A stretch of DNA of 64,000 nucleotides from Saururus chinensis (lineage: Eukaryota > Streptophyta > Magnoliopsida > Piperales > Saururaceae). Of this stretch, positions 12,123 through 24,600 are shown in pieces (position 1 is the stretch's first letter; every line of letters starts with the position of its first letter). The notes under the pieces were generated by a model that saw only the letters and a program-made list of their open reading frames with translations, was not told the origin of the DNA and made no database searches. The position numbers were made by a program, and so were the translations under genes. Location of the stretch: positions 33,659,753 to 33,723,752 of the forward strand of contig CP141149.1 of the NCBI GenBank assembly GCA_035235625.1. The letters run 5' to 3'.

Positions 12123-15100
12123 GTAAATAGCCGTCATGGTAGATTGGTGGCGCACGTCAGTCCACTACCTTTCACACAAGAGTCAGGACATGGTTCCCGC
12201 TTCACATTAAAAGGTGTGAAAGGATGAATAAAGAAATCAAGGATATCCGTGCATTTATGTGGCTCATATCACATTGGGGAATTTTCACATTACCTCGCTA
12301 ACGTTGAAGAATTTACAAATTTGTTTGCTTAGTTTTTTACTAATTTTATAAATTACCTTATTTTGAACATTTTAGGATAAAAAATGTTAAAACAGGGTTA
12401 GCTTAAATGTAAAAACAATTTCACTTTCTCCTACGTTACCTCATCTATCACCCTCTTCAATCTCGGCTTTGCTCCCCAATTCTCCACCGCCATAAAGTAT
12501 ATTATTAATACATTTTTTATACTTTTTATGAATATTGTGATTAAATAATATGGCTTGGTGATACCATCACACGTTAATTTGATTTGATAATAATATGATA
12601 AATCACATATTGTGAAAAAAATTAATAATATAAATTCATAAAAAGAGACGAGATGGATAACTTGACCAGAATTAGAACAATATGCAACCAGTGGCGGATT
12701 TAAATTGTAAGGAACGTGGTCTAAATGACCACCTTGCATATTGAATTATGTGAACTAATTTTACTAATTAGGTATAAGATTATTGAGTTTTGATCATAAA
12801 GTATGTGAATCGATCAATCACCTAGTTTGATCAATCGATTGCTACTCTTGAAAAAAATTTACAAAAAAATTATTTAACCGGTTTGATCGATCGGTGAATT
12901 GTTTTGTGTTTTTCTAAAGCAATTGATTGCTATATGTGAGATAGTTCAGTAAATTGTTCAGTGAATTTTCTAAAGCGTTCAATTGCTACTTGTAGGCAAT
13001 TAATTGCTATATATACTTTCTCGTGTTTTAAAAGCTAGAAACATCTATTTTCGAAGGGTTGTAGTGTTTTTTTATTTGGATGACATTTTTACGTATTTAT
13101 AAAGAAAAATACAAAATGTGTGTGTTAACAATAATAGTTTTTTGTAATTTTTTTATATCTAAACTAGTCAATATTTTCATAAAAGCCTTAAGGAGAAAAG
13201 AGCAATGAGATTTTTCACTTGTACTGATCACAAATCCCATAAGGCTCTAACTATCCTTGGAAGAGAGTTTGTTTGAGAATCTAATAACAATTTGGTTTAT
13301 CAAATGGGGTAAATATTTTCTTAAAAAAAGTTGTACCTTATGCAATTTAGAGCCATTTTTTGCGTGTTCTTCATTTTGTTTAACGTGAAGTTTCTAACAA
13401 TGATCACCCTGCGTTTTGAAATTATGTGGACCAATCTTACTAATTAGCCTATGGCTTAGGTTAAAAAAACTAAAACTTAATATTTGACCACTATTCAATT
13501 AAACCTTGATCACTAATTAAGCCATGCCTCTTTCATTCTGGCTAAACCAAATTTAAAGCAATTTTTAAAGTCCCAATGCAACCCATATAAGTTGATGATT
13601 TTAAATAAACTTATACATTAGTTAAAGATTGAACCCAACTCTTTGAATCTAACCCAAACAAATGAGGCAAAGTGGACCATCTTATTAACATTTCTGAATT
13701 CTCAACCATGACAAATTATCCCACGTAACAGATCCACCATGGGGTGATGCATAGTTTTATTTGTTTTTCGACACATTGGACTATGTTAGTTTCTAAAATT
13801 ATTCATATTTTGACATGTGTAATATGTTAAGACGTGTTAGAAAATGAATGAAGCTATGCACTAGCCACGTGGTGGAACAATAGTTCCCTTAGCCCAGCTG
13901 CCCTCAACCTCAGTCTATCCCATGCTCCAATTTTTGTGGGTTTGGCAAAAATAGGCCTTATTCTTGGCTATTCATTTTTTAATTAATACGTCATCCTTTC
14001 ATACTTCCCTCTCTCTTGTGTTATTTAATTTTACCTTCATTTAATAGGATAAAATTCTAAATATGGTGATATTTTTATTAAAAGTTAAGAAAAAAGAGTA
14101 ATGTGTGACCTAAATATTTTTTTTATCACTTGGATTAAAAATCTTGGATCCACCACTATATACAATATTGTGGTGGTATATAATTCCACAATTTATGCAA
14201 GTGGCCAAATGTTGGCGAAGTTATCATCAAGAAGGGGTCAAGAAAAAATCATCAATCAGTCGACTTCCATGCTTAGCATTTCTAGAACATGCATTGTCAC
14301 CATGGAATGGGTCTATCCTATATGTTACATCAATTTAGGGCTTATTTGGGAGGCCATTTGAAAAGAAAATGAGCATTTCTTCTCTAACCCTCCTGAAATC
14401 TCCCCATGATATGATGTTTTACATTAATGGAGAAATCTTCTTTCCTTTCCAAATGACCTTCTAGATATGTCCTTAACCAAGTAAATATTTTGTACTATAT
14501 CAATTTTACATTACATCTACGTCGTTGAATTGATTCAATATTATTGTTAAATTATTTATATAATATGTATTATCGTTGAGTTAATACAACAATATTATGA
14601 TAAGAGAAGATAAAGGGGGCATATTAAGTTAAGGACTTTTTTGTTATAACATATCAGAATAAGTTCGGGGAGTATATTAGTTTAAAGAGACCAATTTATA
14701 TAAGCTTGAGCTCACGCGCCACTACATGAGCCTGAGCATTGTATGCCATTAGATTTCGATATAACAACACACATAACTTAAAGAATTGATTAATTTCTAT
14801 CATTTGTGCCATCTGATCTTGATATGATAGCTTGTGATGCATGGCTCACAGTGACGTGCATGCGTCCAAGCTCATATAAACTTTTTCCTAATTTATAAAT
14901 AAGTTATTTATAATTTTAAAATAAATATAATTAATATATATAAAGAGTCATGTTTATATGTGACAGGGCTCATATAGCCTACGTGAGCCCAGGCTTTATA
15001 GGCCATCGGATTTACATATGGCAGCTCATAACACTCAAAGGTTATTCATGGATATTTAAACCTATGAATATTATGGGCCACCGGATGTAAATCTGACGGC

Positions 15101-18100
15101 TCAAAGAGCCCGAGCTCACATAAATTTATATAAGCCTGGGCTCATATAAATTTTTTTCATATATAAAAACTCTAGCAACGCTCATCCACAGCCTTACCAC
15201 TTATGAAAGTTAAATTGACGGAGATAATAGATTAGTGTATAAGACAGTCAAGCTTCCTTTGCGATCAAATATGAAATGTTGCATGTCAACGGCCCATGCC
15301 AATGTGCAACTAAAGGGAGAAAGAAAAAAAAAAAGGCATATGTCGGTGTGTCTTGTTGATTTCAATAATCTGGTCGGTGATGAAGTACGGGCTTTTAGAG
15401 TGTGAATAAATGTAATTTCTCTCTTCCACCGTCCTCAGGCACTTGCCACTCTTCAAAGAAGGCACAAAAGCTGCTGACATCAGAAATAGAAGACCCCGTT
15501 TGTCCTCCAACTTTCGTTAGGTGGGGGGATCTTCACATGCTGGATGATCGACCAAAAAGTTGGGTCGTCCCTAAGGACTGAGCATCGCCTTCAGTGCCCC
15601 CAATAGAGCCTGGTCTACCAATGTTTATCATGTGGGCCTAAAGGACGCTGCAGGTATGAAGTCAAATCACAATTATTCAATTCTCGAACCTTGTCTAAAC
15701 AGGTATAATGGAATTCATTTTCCGGCTGCCCAACTCCAGAAAAATTTTAGTCTGCGTCGCACATTTATATATTTTATTATTTATCAAATAATTTATTAAA
15801 TATATAGTGTATAAGATATTAGGCACTAACGGTTATAAGATGCTGATAAGTCAATATAAATAGTAAAATACATGGCCAATATAGTGTATGACGCACACCT
15901 CAAAATTTCTCGCCCAAATCACAATCACCAGCAACGCGAATGTGACACTCGGACATAGACATGGCACCGTATGGATGACAAGGACTTGCTGTCGCCGGTG
16001 CCCACGCTCCACTTCCAAAGGCCAAGGAATTGCTGCAGGCATTTGTGGTGAAGACACTCTTTGAGGATCCGGTGTGGGCGCTGCTCCATAAGTAGCCTCT
16101 CTCATCTACCACCACAGGACTCGCAAACGATGAGAAGGTCAAGCCCTCAAGGGACGAATTTATGATGTAACTTTGCCCGTCAAGTGAGTAATAATAACAT
16201 TAGCAGTCTCAATGTAAGTAAATTAATAAACAAACACTCTAGATAACTAAAAATAGGAGTGTCATTTCCTTTTGTGCGGAAGCTGTAGTAGGTGGTGATG
16301 ATGATGGCGGAGAATTGGAGATCTCGAGCTCCTCCTCCCTACCTAACCAGTTGGGCCTCTTCAAGTGCAACATGCGATTGATTGTTTGGTGGGCAGATGA
16401 CGAACAAACCATGGGACAGACAAATCATAAAAGGGTAGGTGTTAAAAATTGGACGGAAAAAATTAATGTGTTGTGTTATATGCACGATGATGCGTGCGAT
16501 TAAGATTTGACGGTGCACATTCAAGATTGTGCAGATTGCGCGATCAAAATTGTGCAGCCAAAAAATGCTTAATACATGGAAAAAACGTGCTCCTGACACA
16601 AATTAACAGGACTCAAATCAGATATGCGAAACTGCATGCAAGAGTGACGGACGACGGGAGGAGGGAAGGAGGTCGTCGTTGCCTGCGTGCCTACCTAATC
16701 CTTGCACGGTGTCTCACGTATTGTCATTGGCTTCATGCTCAGTCGCTCACAAATGTGGCGGTTAAATGGGCCACGGAGGAATGGATGGACCCGGGATGTA
16801 GCAGTCCTTTTAATGGGCCAGCCCTCATCAGCTATAGAAGAGGTTCACGAACGCTGCCCTGACAAGTCATTTGATAAAGGTCACCATTGTTGGCTGGATC
16901 CACTGAACTGCCATTCCGTTTCTCGTTACGCAAAATTGCAAGTTTGGGACTCCGTGGGCTCTCCTTAGTTCCCAAAGTGCTGCTTATTAGGAAGACATTA
17001 AAGTTAAAGCAGCTGACTTTCCTTATCGGGCTCTGTAATCAGTCACTAGGCCCACTTACCACACCAGTCCTCAACCGTTCCAACTTCCAACTGGGCTTTT
17101 TATGAGTTCGATTACGTAGGTGAAGCGAATTTCGTTGAAGATCTTTTTTGATCCCGCCGCTTTGGGGAAGATTCCCGGCATTATGCCATTAATCCATCCG
17201 GACACCATTACCGAGTCTCCACTAATCACCTCAAGCGATTGTAAGTTGACAAGGTTAGGCATCTTGATGTAATATTTTCTCCGTCTCTCATTAATGGTTT
17301 TATTTAATTTTTAAAAATAAAATAATTTAAATCTATTTTTAAAAAAATAAATAAAATTAATAATGTTAGACAAAGAAAATACTATTTACATATATGCTTC
17401 CGTCTGGGTATTAACAAGCCAAATTAAATTGAATGTCTGCTGAATCGGGCTTGACATTAAAATTTAAATTGTCAACTTGAGTTTAAATTTGGGCAAGTCT
17501 CAATTTTTTTGCTAAATTAAATTTTGATTCAATTATGAGACTTGACTTGAATTTGAATCTCATATGTAAAAAAAAAACTGGGTTAGGCTCAACATGGGCT
17601 TAAGTCTAATTTAAATTTTTTTATAATAATTTAGTTTACTTAAAATATATTATATATTAAAATTTATAAATTACATTTGAGCTCAATTCTCATCTTAATT
17701 CAAGCCGAATTTGGACTCCGTTGGAACCGAGTTGAAATGGGTTCAAAATTGACTCGAACTAAGTCCAGTCCAAATTGAATTTAAGTCGAGCTTAATACAA
17801 GTCTAAGTTCACTTGAGTAACATTGAGCTAAAGCCAGATTTACTTGATGAGCCTTATGCATATCAATAAGACTCTACATAAAATTATTAAATATATTATT
17901 ATTTTATATGAATATCACTGAATAATTGATAAAGTAAAAGTATACCCTCATGCATGTTAAGGCTAATGTATGGCACAGTTTATTTTTACAATCGACAAAT
18001 CAGTGTAAAATAGACTAAGTCACATATGGTGTGACAAATAGTTGCATAGAAACGGCAGGGGGTGGTACCGGTCCCAGCCTCACGTGGCACGCCAACAGCC

Positions 18101-18431
18101 ACACAAAAAGAGCAAGGCAAAGCCGTCCATGCTTCGGCTCCGCAGCAGAGACCAACAACACGAGTGAGTGACACGAATTGCTGGAGAATGTCGCTTATTA
18201 ATAGCCACAACCATCCCAGGAGTCCACTCACCGCCACTCCTCCTCCTGCTTCAAACCCGACCCTCTCCAGACGCTCCTCCAACCAGTCCTCTACCTCCGG
18301 CCGCGGCCGCCGGCGGGCCTGTTACTCGCCTTTTTACTCGTCGGGACCAATCTCACTATTACTGCCCTTCTCCCTCCCTTTCCTTCTCTCTTCTGTCTCT
18401 AGGTGGGTTCCTTCTCTTGGAGGGGGGAAAA
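12123..18431. other. gene-free spacer with degenerate repeats
   Basis: About 6.3 kb with no supported gene. Seen: imperfect direct repeats at 12718-12770 and 13389-13448 sharing GAATTATGTG and TTACTAATTAG; a copy of a TTTGGGAGGCCATTTGAAAAG repeat near 14345; repeated GGGCTCATATAAA-type blocks at 14690-15190; a decayed Stowaway MITE (17273-17392); and AT-rich simple repeats built on TTGAGTTTAAATT (17400-17860). Open frames at 15851-16142 (-), 16494-16968 (+) and 17071-17262 (-) match no family I recognise. The final 400 bp is C/T-rich and is probably the GAPN promoter and leader. Confidence 0.45.
17273..17392. mobile_element. decayed Stowaway-like MITE
   Basis: About 120 bp with inverted ends (TATTTTCTCCGTCTCTCATT versus AATGTTAGACAAAGAAAATA) around an AT-rich core. 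The ends resemble the Stowaway consensus CTCCCTCCGTC seen elsewhere in this window. No coding capacity. Confidence 0.55.
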
Positions 18432-21362
18432 ATGGCGGGAACCGGCGTGTTCGCAGAGATCGTGGAGGGCGACGTCTTCAAGTACTACGCCGACGGCGAG
18501 TGGAAGAAGTCCTCCTCCGGGAAGTCCGTCTCCATCATCAACCCCACCACCCGCAAGCCTCAGTTCAAAGTCCAAGGTCCTTCCCATCCACCTTCTTCTT
18601 TCCTTGCATTTCTGTTTTTCTTCGTTTTGCTTCCAAGTGAATTTTAGTAGAATGCGCAATTAACGAACATTACCAATTGGAGCCGCTTGTCTGCAGCTTG
18701 CACGCAGGAGGAGGTGAACAAGACCATGGAGATCGCAAAGCTCGCACAGAAAGCGTGGGCTAAAACGCCCCTCTGGAGGCGGGCAGAGCTGCTCCACAAG
18801 GCGGCGGCCATCCTCAAAGAGCATAAATCCCCCATCGCCGAGTGCCTCGTTAAGGAAATCGCCAAACCTGCCAAAGACGCTGTCAGCGAAGTACGCCCAA
18901 TTAGTCCTACAACCCCACCCTTTTTTTCTTTCATTTGTTCCTCTTTTCCTTGAACATTTCTAGATAATATTTGCAATTTTTGAGAGATGTTGATACATAT
19001 TGGTGAATATATGATGAAGGTGGTGAGATCTGGTGACCTGATTTCTTACTGCGCGGAAGAAGGTGTGAGGATACTGGGAGAAGGCAAGTTCCTGGTGTCG
19101 GATAGCTTCCCCGGCAATGAGAGGACTAAATACTGCTTCACTTCTAAGGTAATAACCATGAATATAGCTACTTGTCTAACTTCCCCTTTATTAAACTCTT
19201 GTTGTCACTTATCTGTAGCTAAATAATACATCCATGGTAACAAGATCATGTACATATATAGAAATCTGTCATTTGTTTGGGCAAACCTGCTAGCCTATCA
19301 CTGTAAATTGAATGTCACCTTTATAAATGTATCAAGTAATTATTCATAAGAAATTTGATAGGAGCAGAAGCTTCTATGTCAGAACGCGTTTCAAAGTTAT
19401 GTTTTTTAATACAGGACGATTCCATACCATAGTAACTGAAGAACCAGCTCCAGCTGAGTAGAACCTGCTCATCCTTTCTCTTAAAATGAGACCCTATTAG
19501 GAGTTATCTGCTAAAATACGCATCCATTTTATACCATAGTAACTGAAGGATCAGTTCCAGCTGACTGGAACCTACCCATCCTTTCTCTTTGTCACTGGTA
19601 AAATGAGAATTGAACTTGCGCATAGAAGACCATGCTTGATCCTTGATAAGAGTTTATTTACAAAATAAGCAGAGGGGACATTTTTCATCCCATGGAGTTT
19701 CTGATTATTTTATTTTTTCTGCAGAATTGCGTTTATCTTTTACTTTAATAGATTTCCTAAAATCTAAACATTAAAACCAACTGTAGATCCCTCTTGGTGT
19801 CGTATTGGCAATTCCACCCTTCAATTACCCCGTCAATCTGGCTGTGTCCAAAATCGGTCCTGCACTGATTGCAGGCAACTCCATTGTGCTCAAACCACCT
19901 ACTCAGGTACTCTTGATAATCTACGATTTATTCATGCTTATTTGCTAGTATATCTTGAATACTGCAGTCCTAATTTGTTCAAAGTAATTTTGGTAGGGGG
20001 CAGTTGCTGCTTTACACATGGTACATTGCTTCCATTTAGCAGGCTTCCCAAAAGGCCTTATCAACTGTGTTACAGGAAAGGGCTCCGAGATTGGTGATTT
20101 CCTTACAATGCACCCTGGAGTCAACTGCATTAGGTGTGTCTTGCTGGTTAATTGGGATGGAACAAACACTGAAAATTTCTTATGGTTAATAATTAGATAA
20201 GTGATGGCTATTAACTTGTTATAATTGGTCTAGCTTCACCGGTGGGGACACTGGAATTGCTATCTCAAAGAAAGCTGGCATGATCCCCCTTCAAATGGAG
20301 CTAGGAGGAAAGGATGCATGCATAGTGCTTGAAGATGCTGATCTCGATCTGGTCGCCAGTAATATTGTCAAAGGAGGCTTCTCATACAGGTCTTTTTTTA
20401 GTCAATGGAACCCTTTGATGCATTTGCATGTTATTTTAGAGGATGAACGAGTTAACTTTTGATATTCGTAAGTATATTTGGTTGAAATACATCCTGTTTG
20501 TGCAGTGGCCAACGGTGCACTGCAGTCAAGGTTGTCTTGGTCATGGATTCAATAGCTGACAGTCTTGTGGAGAAGGTGAAAGCTAAAGTTGGCAAACTCA
20601 TAGTTGGTCCGCCTGAGGATGATTGTGACATCACTCCAGTTGTGTCCGAATCATCAGCGAATTTTATAGAAGGCTTGGTGATGGATGCCAAGGAGAAGGG
20701 TGCTGCTTTCTCCCAGGAGTACAAGAGAGAAGGTAATCTCATCTGGCCCTTGTTGTTGGATCACGTCAGACCCGACATGAGAATTGCGTGGGAAGAACCT
20801 TTTGGACCTGTCCTGCCCGTCATTAGGGTCAGCTCCGTCGAAGAAGCGATCCATCATTGCAATGCTAGCAATTTTGGCCTTCAGGTACTACATTTTCTGC
20901 CTCTTCATTCCCATAAATTATCACAATTGATAACGACTTTCTGGGCCGCAATTCAAAGATATTCTCCAGCTTTACAATGTAGGTTCCTTATGAATTATCA
21001 TATGGAAGTACTCTGTCTCGAATCTGGTTGACTAACAGATTTAAGTGAATCATAGGGTTGTGTCTTCACTAGAGACATCAACAAAGCAATGATGATTAGT
21101 GACGCAATGGAGACGGGAACGGTTCAGATAAATTCGGCGCCGGCTCGTGGGCCAGACCACTTCCCCTTCCAGGTATGTGAGCATTTCGTTTCTAAGGCAG
21201 TCATGTTTCACAGAAATCAACCTGAGAGGCAATTGTTATAAATTGCAGGGCCTGAAAGACAGTGGAATAGGGTCCCAAGGGATCACCAACAGCATCAACA
21301 TGATGACGAAAATCAAGACCACCGTTATAAACTTGCCCGGTCCTTCATATACCATGGGTTGA
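18432..21362 (+). CDS. GAPN: NADP-dependent non-phosphorylating glyceraldehyde-3-phosphate dehydrogenase (ALDH11)
   Basis: A cytosolic enzyme that oxidises glyceraldehyde 3-phosphate to 3-phosphoglycerate with NADP+, bypassing the ATP-forming glycolytic step and yielding NADPH. Nine exons: 18432-18576, 18697-18890, 19020-19148, 19787-19906, 19997-20133, 20234-20389, 20506-20884, 21056-21172 and 21249-21362. They give 496 residues, the usual family length, with no frame break. The aldehyde dehydrogenase fold is complete: nucleotide-binding SFTGGDTG (242-249), general-base Glu264 in [10 protein letters not shown], nucleophile Cys298 in SGQRCTA, and [10 protein letters not shown]. It ends [10 protein letters not shown]. 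The start is the ATG giving [14 protein letters not shown], matching plant GAPN. No transit peptide is seen. The 3' end, from intron 8, is duplicated downstream at 23.55 kb. Confidence 0.97.
19424..19590 (+). repeat. imperfect duplication in GAPN intron 3
   Basis: The block ATACCATAGTAACTGAAG...CATCCTTTCTCTT occurs twice, starting near 19424 and 19531 (offset about 107 bp), with a handful of substitutions. It lies within the 638-bp intron 3. No function is evident. Confidence 0.7.
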
Positions 21363-22527
21363 AGGCTGATTAGGCCTAGTTATCCTTCTAGCAACAAGTG
21401 AAAACAGAGTTATCTGTTTCTAGTGGCTAGTTTCCTGTATGTAGGTCTTTTTACATTTTTTGGGTGTTATAAGAGATGCAGCGACGATGCCACATATTTA
21501 ATAATATATATCTCACCATCTCCTGGAGAGGTGCTGCGTAGCTGCTTGATGAAAATCATTCAAATAAAAAGCTGTTGTTGGTTGCACAGAAAACACGCAC
21601 GCCGATGGTTCTGGCACAAGCGTTTAAGTGCCATGGAGGTTGGGAGGGTAGTAAATTTTAATTTCAGAAACATGAACCCAAAAAAGAGCCCTGATAATAT
21701 GTTGCATTGACTACGTACGACTGATGCCACAAGTCACCTACTCAATGGAACTTTTTTTTTTTTTTCTGAGAAGAAACAAGTGACCTTTTTCTTATACTCC
21801 TATTTTGTTATGAATGAATTTACATGATTTTAGTATTAGTTAAATAATATTTTTTAATATATACTCTTATCGCTCTAAACTAATAGGTTCATTAGGTTTT
21901 TAAAATAAATTTAAATTTTATTTATTTTAAAAAATTAAATGGTGCTATGAATGTAAGATGGATGGATTATAACACTCCCTCGCATAAGCATTCATTAAGT
22001 TTTGTAAATACAGTTTAAAATGTTGTCATGTGAAATATGAGTTGTTTCCTAATAGCTTAAGCTATTAGAACATAAATTATTATTACATTTATATATCAAC
22101 AGTATTTTCCTAAATTCGAATCTATTCAGACGTCGTTTGTATGTCGAAATATGACTATTGTTTTAATGAAACCTGTCCCTATTACTGGTCAATAACTCAG
22201 TATTACTCTTTGGGCTATGAATTGCTTGTTTTCTTATATTTATACAATGCAGCAACATATGATATTGTTCAACTCACCTAGTAGAAACTCATTGCAACAA
22301 ATTAGACCTAATAGTTTAACAAATAAATTGCACTTAAGAGTGCTTTAACTCTTCAATACTTGCATAAAGATTTCTGAATTAAAGAAATAATACAATAGAA
22401 AATTGTGTCCTTTATTAAAGAAAATATAAAATGGAAACGCCAAATTTAGCTATCATCAATTTCTTAAATTTTAAAGACAACAATTCACGGCGGCTTTATC
22501 CAACAATAGAGAGCTTCCAAAGAGGCT

Positions 22528-22858
22528 CTATGAGAAGCAATAGCAGCTGAAAGGGTACTTCATCACGCAGTGGCCAGATAGGTAACCAGAAGCTACGCAG
22601 TCTTTGTTGCATTGGTCATTTTCATCCTTGCTATTGTCCCGGCAGAGGTGCTTGTAGACAGCAGCCGCTGCAGCCTTCTCCACTACATGAAAGACAAATA
22701 ATTACACAAATGTCACAACAAAGGAGATGCACCATTGCAAACCATAATACAAGTTAAAATTTATTGCTAGATACACAAAAATAAGGAGATGGAGAACCTG
22801 AGAAAGTAGACACCAGGAGAAAAGCAAGGAAAAGGGTGCTGAAAACTTGTTTAGCCAT
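22528..22858 (-). CDS. defensin-like secreted peptide, copy A
   Basis: A two-exon gene read on the minus strand: exon 1 22858 down to 22798, exon 2 22682 down to 22528, encoding 71 residues. Exon 1 encodes a typical signal peptide (MAKQVFSTLFLAFLLVSTFS) and the intron lies right after it, the usual plant defensin-like gene structure. The mature part has six cysteines as HLC-x9-C-x3-C-x9-C-x6-C-x-C. The C-x3-C and C-x-C pairs are the signature of the cysteine-stabilised alpha-beta fold. The probable role is an apoplastic antimicrobial or signalling peptide; the target is unknown. A TATA box lies at 22909-22914. It is missed by ORF calling because each exon is short. It is a close paralogue of copy B. 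Confidence 0.85.
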
Positions 22859-22908
22859 CTTTTCAATCACTTGAGAAATATGTTAAGCCAGATGGATGAG
22901 ACAAGTCA

Positions 22909-22914
22909 TTTATA
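22909..22914 (-). promoter_or_regulatory. TATA box of defensin-like gene A
   Basis: TATAAA on the minus strand (within TCTATAAATGAC), 51 bp upstream of the ATG at 22858, leaving room for a short 5' leader. Confidence 0.6.
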
Positions 22915-23608
22915 GACAAGGGCCGTTTATTTATCGATCAAGAATATGATTATGGTTTCCTTTTTTACTCGCCCATATTACTAGAAAAAATTGACCAGAT
23001 CCATTTGTATATCTTAATTTCCAATTTGGCCATATAAGAGGATAAGACTTCAATCTTGTTTAGGTAAGAAAACCTATGTTAATTTCAATCATTATCCGCT
23101 TATTGAAAGGATCCAGCCTGGTTTTTTTTAATGCCAAAACAAAGAGCCAAAACAGACTCTGGCACACGAAACACAATCCCTCCTAGCGGCAACGTTCAAA
23201 ATCAGGGGACATGACTCCCACCATAGATCATCCTGCTGCATATTTAGAGCAAAATGAGCAAGGGGAAATTGAATACGCATGACTGTGGATACAGCTGTGT
23301 TCTAGTTGTAGATTGGTTGTATATCCTTTCCCTAATCACTCTCCATTTATAGCTATGTATCTTCTATTTCCTTATTTTGATCCAATCACATTGGATTTGT
23401 TAAATGTAAATGTGTTTCAATGCCACTCATACAATCACAATGAAGGAATTGTGGACTTCTTCAAATTTTTAATATTTCTCAGGGAAAATGCTCCACAATG
23501 AGGTCACGGTGAAGAAGCAGTCGTTCATTATGAAAGTCGATGGCCCTGATTCTAAGGTAGTCATGTTTCACAGAAATCGTTCTGAGAGGCATCTGTTATA
23601 ATTTGCGA

Positions 23609-23715
23609 GGTCTGAAAGAGTGGCATAGGGTCTCCCAACCAACGGCATCAGCATGATGAAAAATATCAAGAGCACTGCTATCAGCTTGCCCGGTCCTTCG
23701 TATACCATGGTTTGA
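23609..23715 (+). pseudogene. GAPN last-exon fragment (pseudogene)
   Basis: A duplicate of GAPN exon 9 (21249-21362). It keeps recognisable ends (GGTCTGAAAGA... and CTTGCCCGGTCCTTC.TATACCATGG) but has small deletions that destroy the frame, and the acceptor CAG has become GAG. Upstream exons are absent. It marks the start of duplication copy B. Confidence 0.85.
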
Positions 23716-23885
23716 AACTTGAAAGTTGATTAGGCCTAGTAATGCTTACAGCAACAAGTGAAAACAGAGATCTCTGTTTCTAGTGGCTAGTTTCTAGAAT
23801 GTAGATCTTTTTACTTTTTTTTTGGGAGTGTTATAAGAGATGCAGACAGGTTGCTGTTGATTTTGATGCCAATATGGTGATGGCT

Positions 23886-23955
23886 TTTTGTCCCATATTA
23901 ATAGCTCTATTTAATTTTTATAAACTAAATAAAGTTATTAATATGGGATAAAAAG
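23886..23955. mobile_element. Stowaway-like MITE
   Basis: About 70 bp: TTTGTCCCATATTAATAGCT at the left mirrored by TTATTAATATGGGATAAAAA at the right. It lies in duplication copy B and is absent from the matching place in copy A. Confidence 0.55.
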
Positions 23956-24164
23956 AATAATATATTCTCTTCATCTTATATAAATAGTTACTATTTAAAA
24001 AATAATAATTTTTATTGATGATAAAACCCTTCATCTTATATAAATAGTAATTTTTTTTAAGTACCTAATTATTTAAATTTAATAAAATGAAGCTATTAAT
24101 ATGGATTTTTTTTGTCAAATAGAGCTATTAATTTAGGACATGGGGTATTTTACTATTTCCTTGA

Positions 24165-24600
24165 GGCACTGTTTTTCAAATTGGCCCGGCCATTAAGAGT
24201 TAATTGGATTCAAACCCAGTTTGACCCAATTTTCTAATATATTAGATAAAATATTAAGTGGTATAAATATTTACGCAAAACGGTTGTAACTCAACGGGTA
24301 AGGGTGTACATATGTCTAGAGATTTATAAAGTAGGTAAAGGTTATAAAAAATAAAAATATGCATAACTAATAATCGTAGCGAAGTGGGTAAGGCTCCCTT
24401 ATTGGCTTTTGTAACAGAATATTTTTTCATAAGAGAATGTCAAACTGGTCTGACCTGCTCACCGGGTCGGTGGTTCAACCGATTGGATCGTGTTAACCTG
24501 GCCGGGTCTATTTGACCCGTTAAATTAATTAAATCGGCCCAAAATATTAGCAGGATCCGGTTAAACCCGACCCTACAGGGCAGGGTTTTAAAACACTGCC
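24165..24600. mobile_element. hAT-like MITE, about 436 bp
   Basis: Imperfect terminal inverted repeats: GGCACTGTTTTTCAAA at the left and TTTTAAAACACTGCC at the right (reverse complement GGCAGTGTTTTAAAA). The CAGTGTTTTAAAA-type end is common in plant hAT-derived MITEs. It interrupts duplication copy B. No clear target duplication was found. Confidence 0.5.

Larger units (their letters stand above)
21188..23130 (+). repeat. segmental duplication, copy A (GAPN 3' end + defensin-like gene)
   Basis: Runs from GAPN intron 8 through exon 9, the 3' UTR, spacer, the minus-strand defensin-like gene and its upstream flank. The same order of blocks recurs in copy B (about 23550-26790). Shared landmarks: TCTAAGGNAGTCATGTTTCA, GGCCTAGTNATNCTT, GTGGCTAGTTTC, CATTCATCAAG-like spacer, both exons of the defensin-like gene, and AATTTCAATCATTATCC upstream of it. 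Boundaries are approximate. Copy A has only minor insertions and keeps the functional GAPN end. Confidence 0.85.

Noticed and set aside
15851-16142. Minus-strand open frames with gene-like composition (ASPVVVDERGYLW and so on)
   Set aside because: I briefly suspected a repeat-protein fragment, but neither frame matches a family I can name, both overlap each other, and no splice partner was found.
16494-16968. Overlapping plus-strand ORFs of 88-122 codons
   Set aside because: Low-complexity, Arg/Cys-rich translation with no domain; typical chance ORFs in intergenic DNA.
17071-17262. Minus-strand ORF (VISGDSVMVSGWINGIMPGI and onward)
   Set aside because: It reads like protein, but no family was recognised, it is short, and no neighbouring exon or promoter supports it.
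24277-24400. tRNA-like words (ACTCAACGGGTAAGG, GAAGTGGGTAAGGCTCCC)
   Set aside because: No cloverleaf could be built, and the words lie inside the hAT-like MITE. Not a tRNA gene; a SINE origin was considered but not supported.
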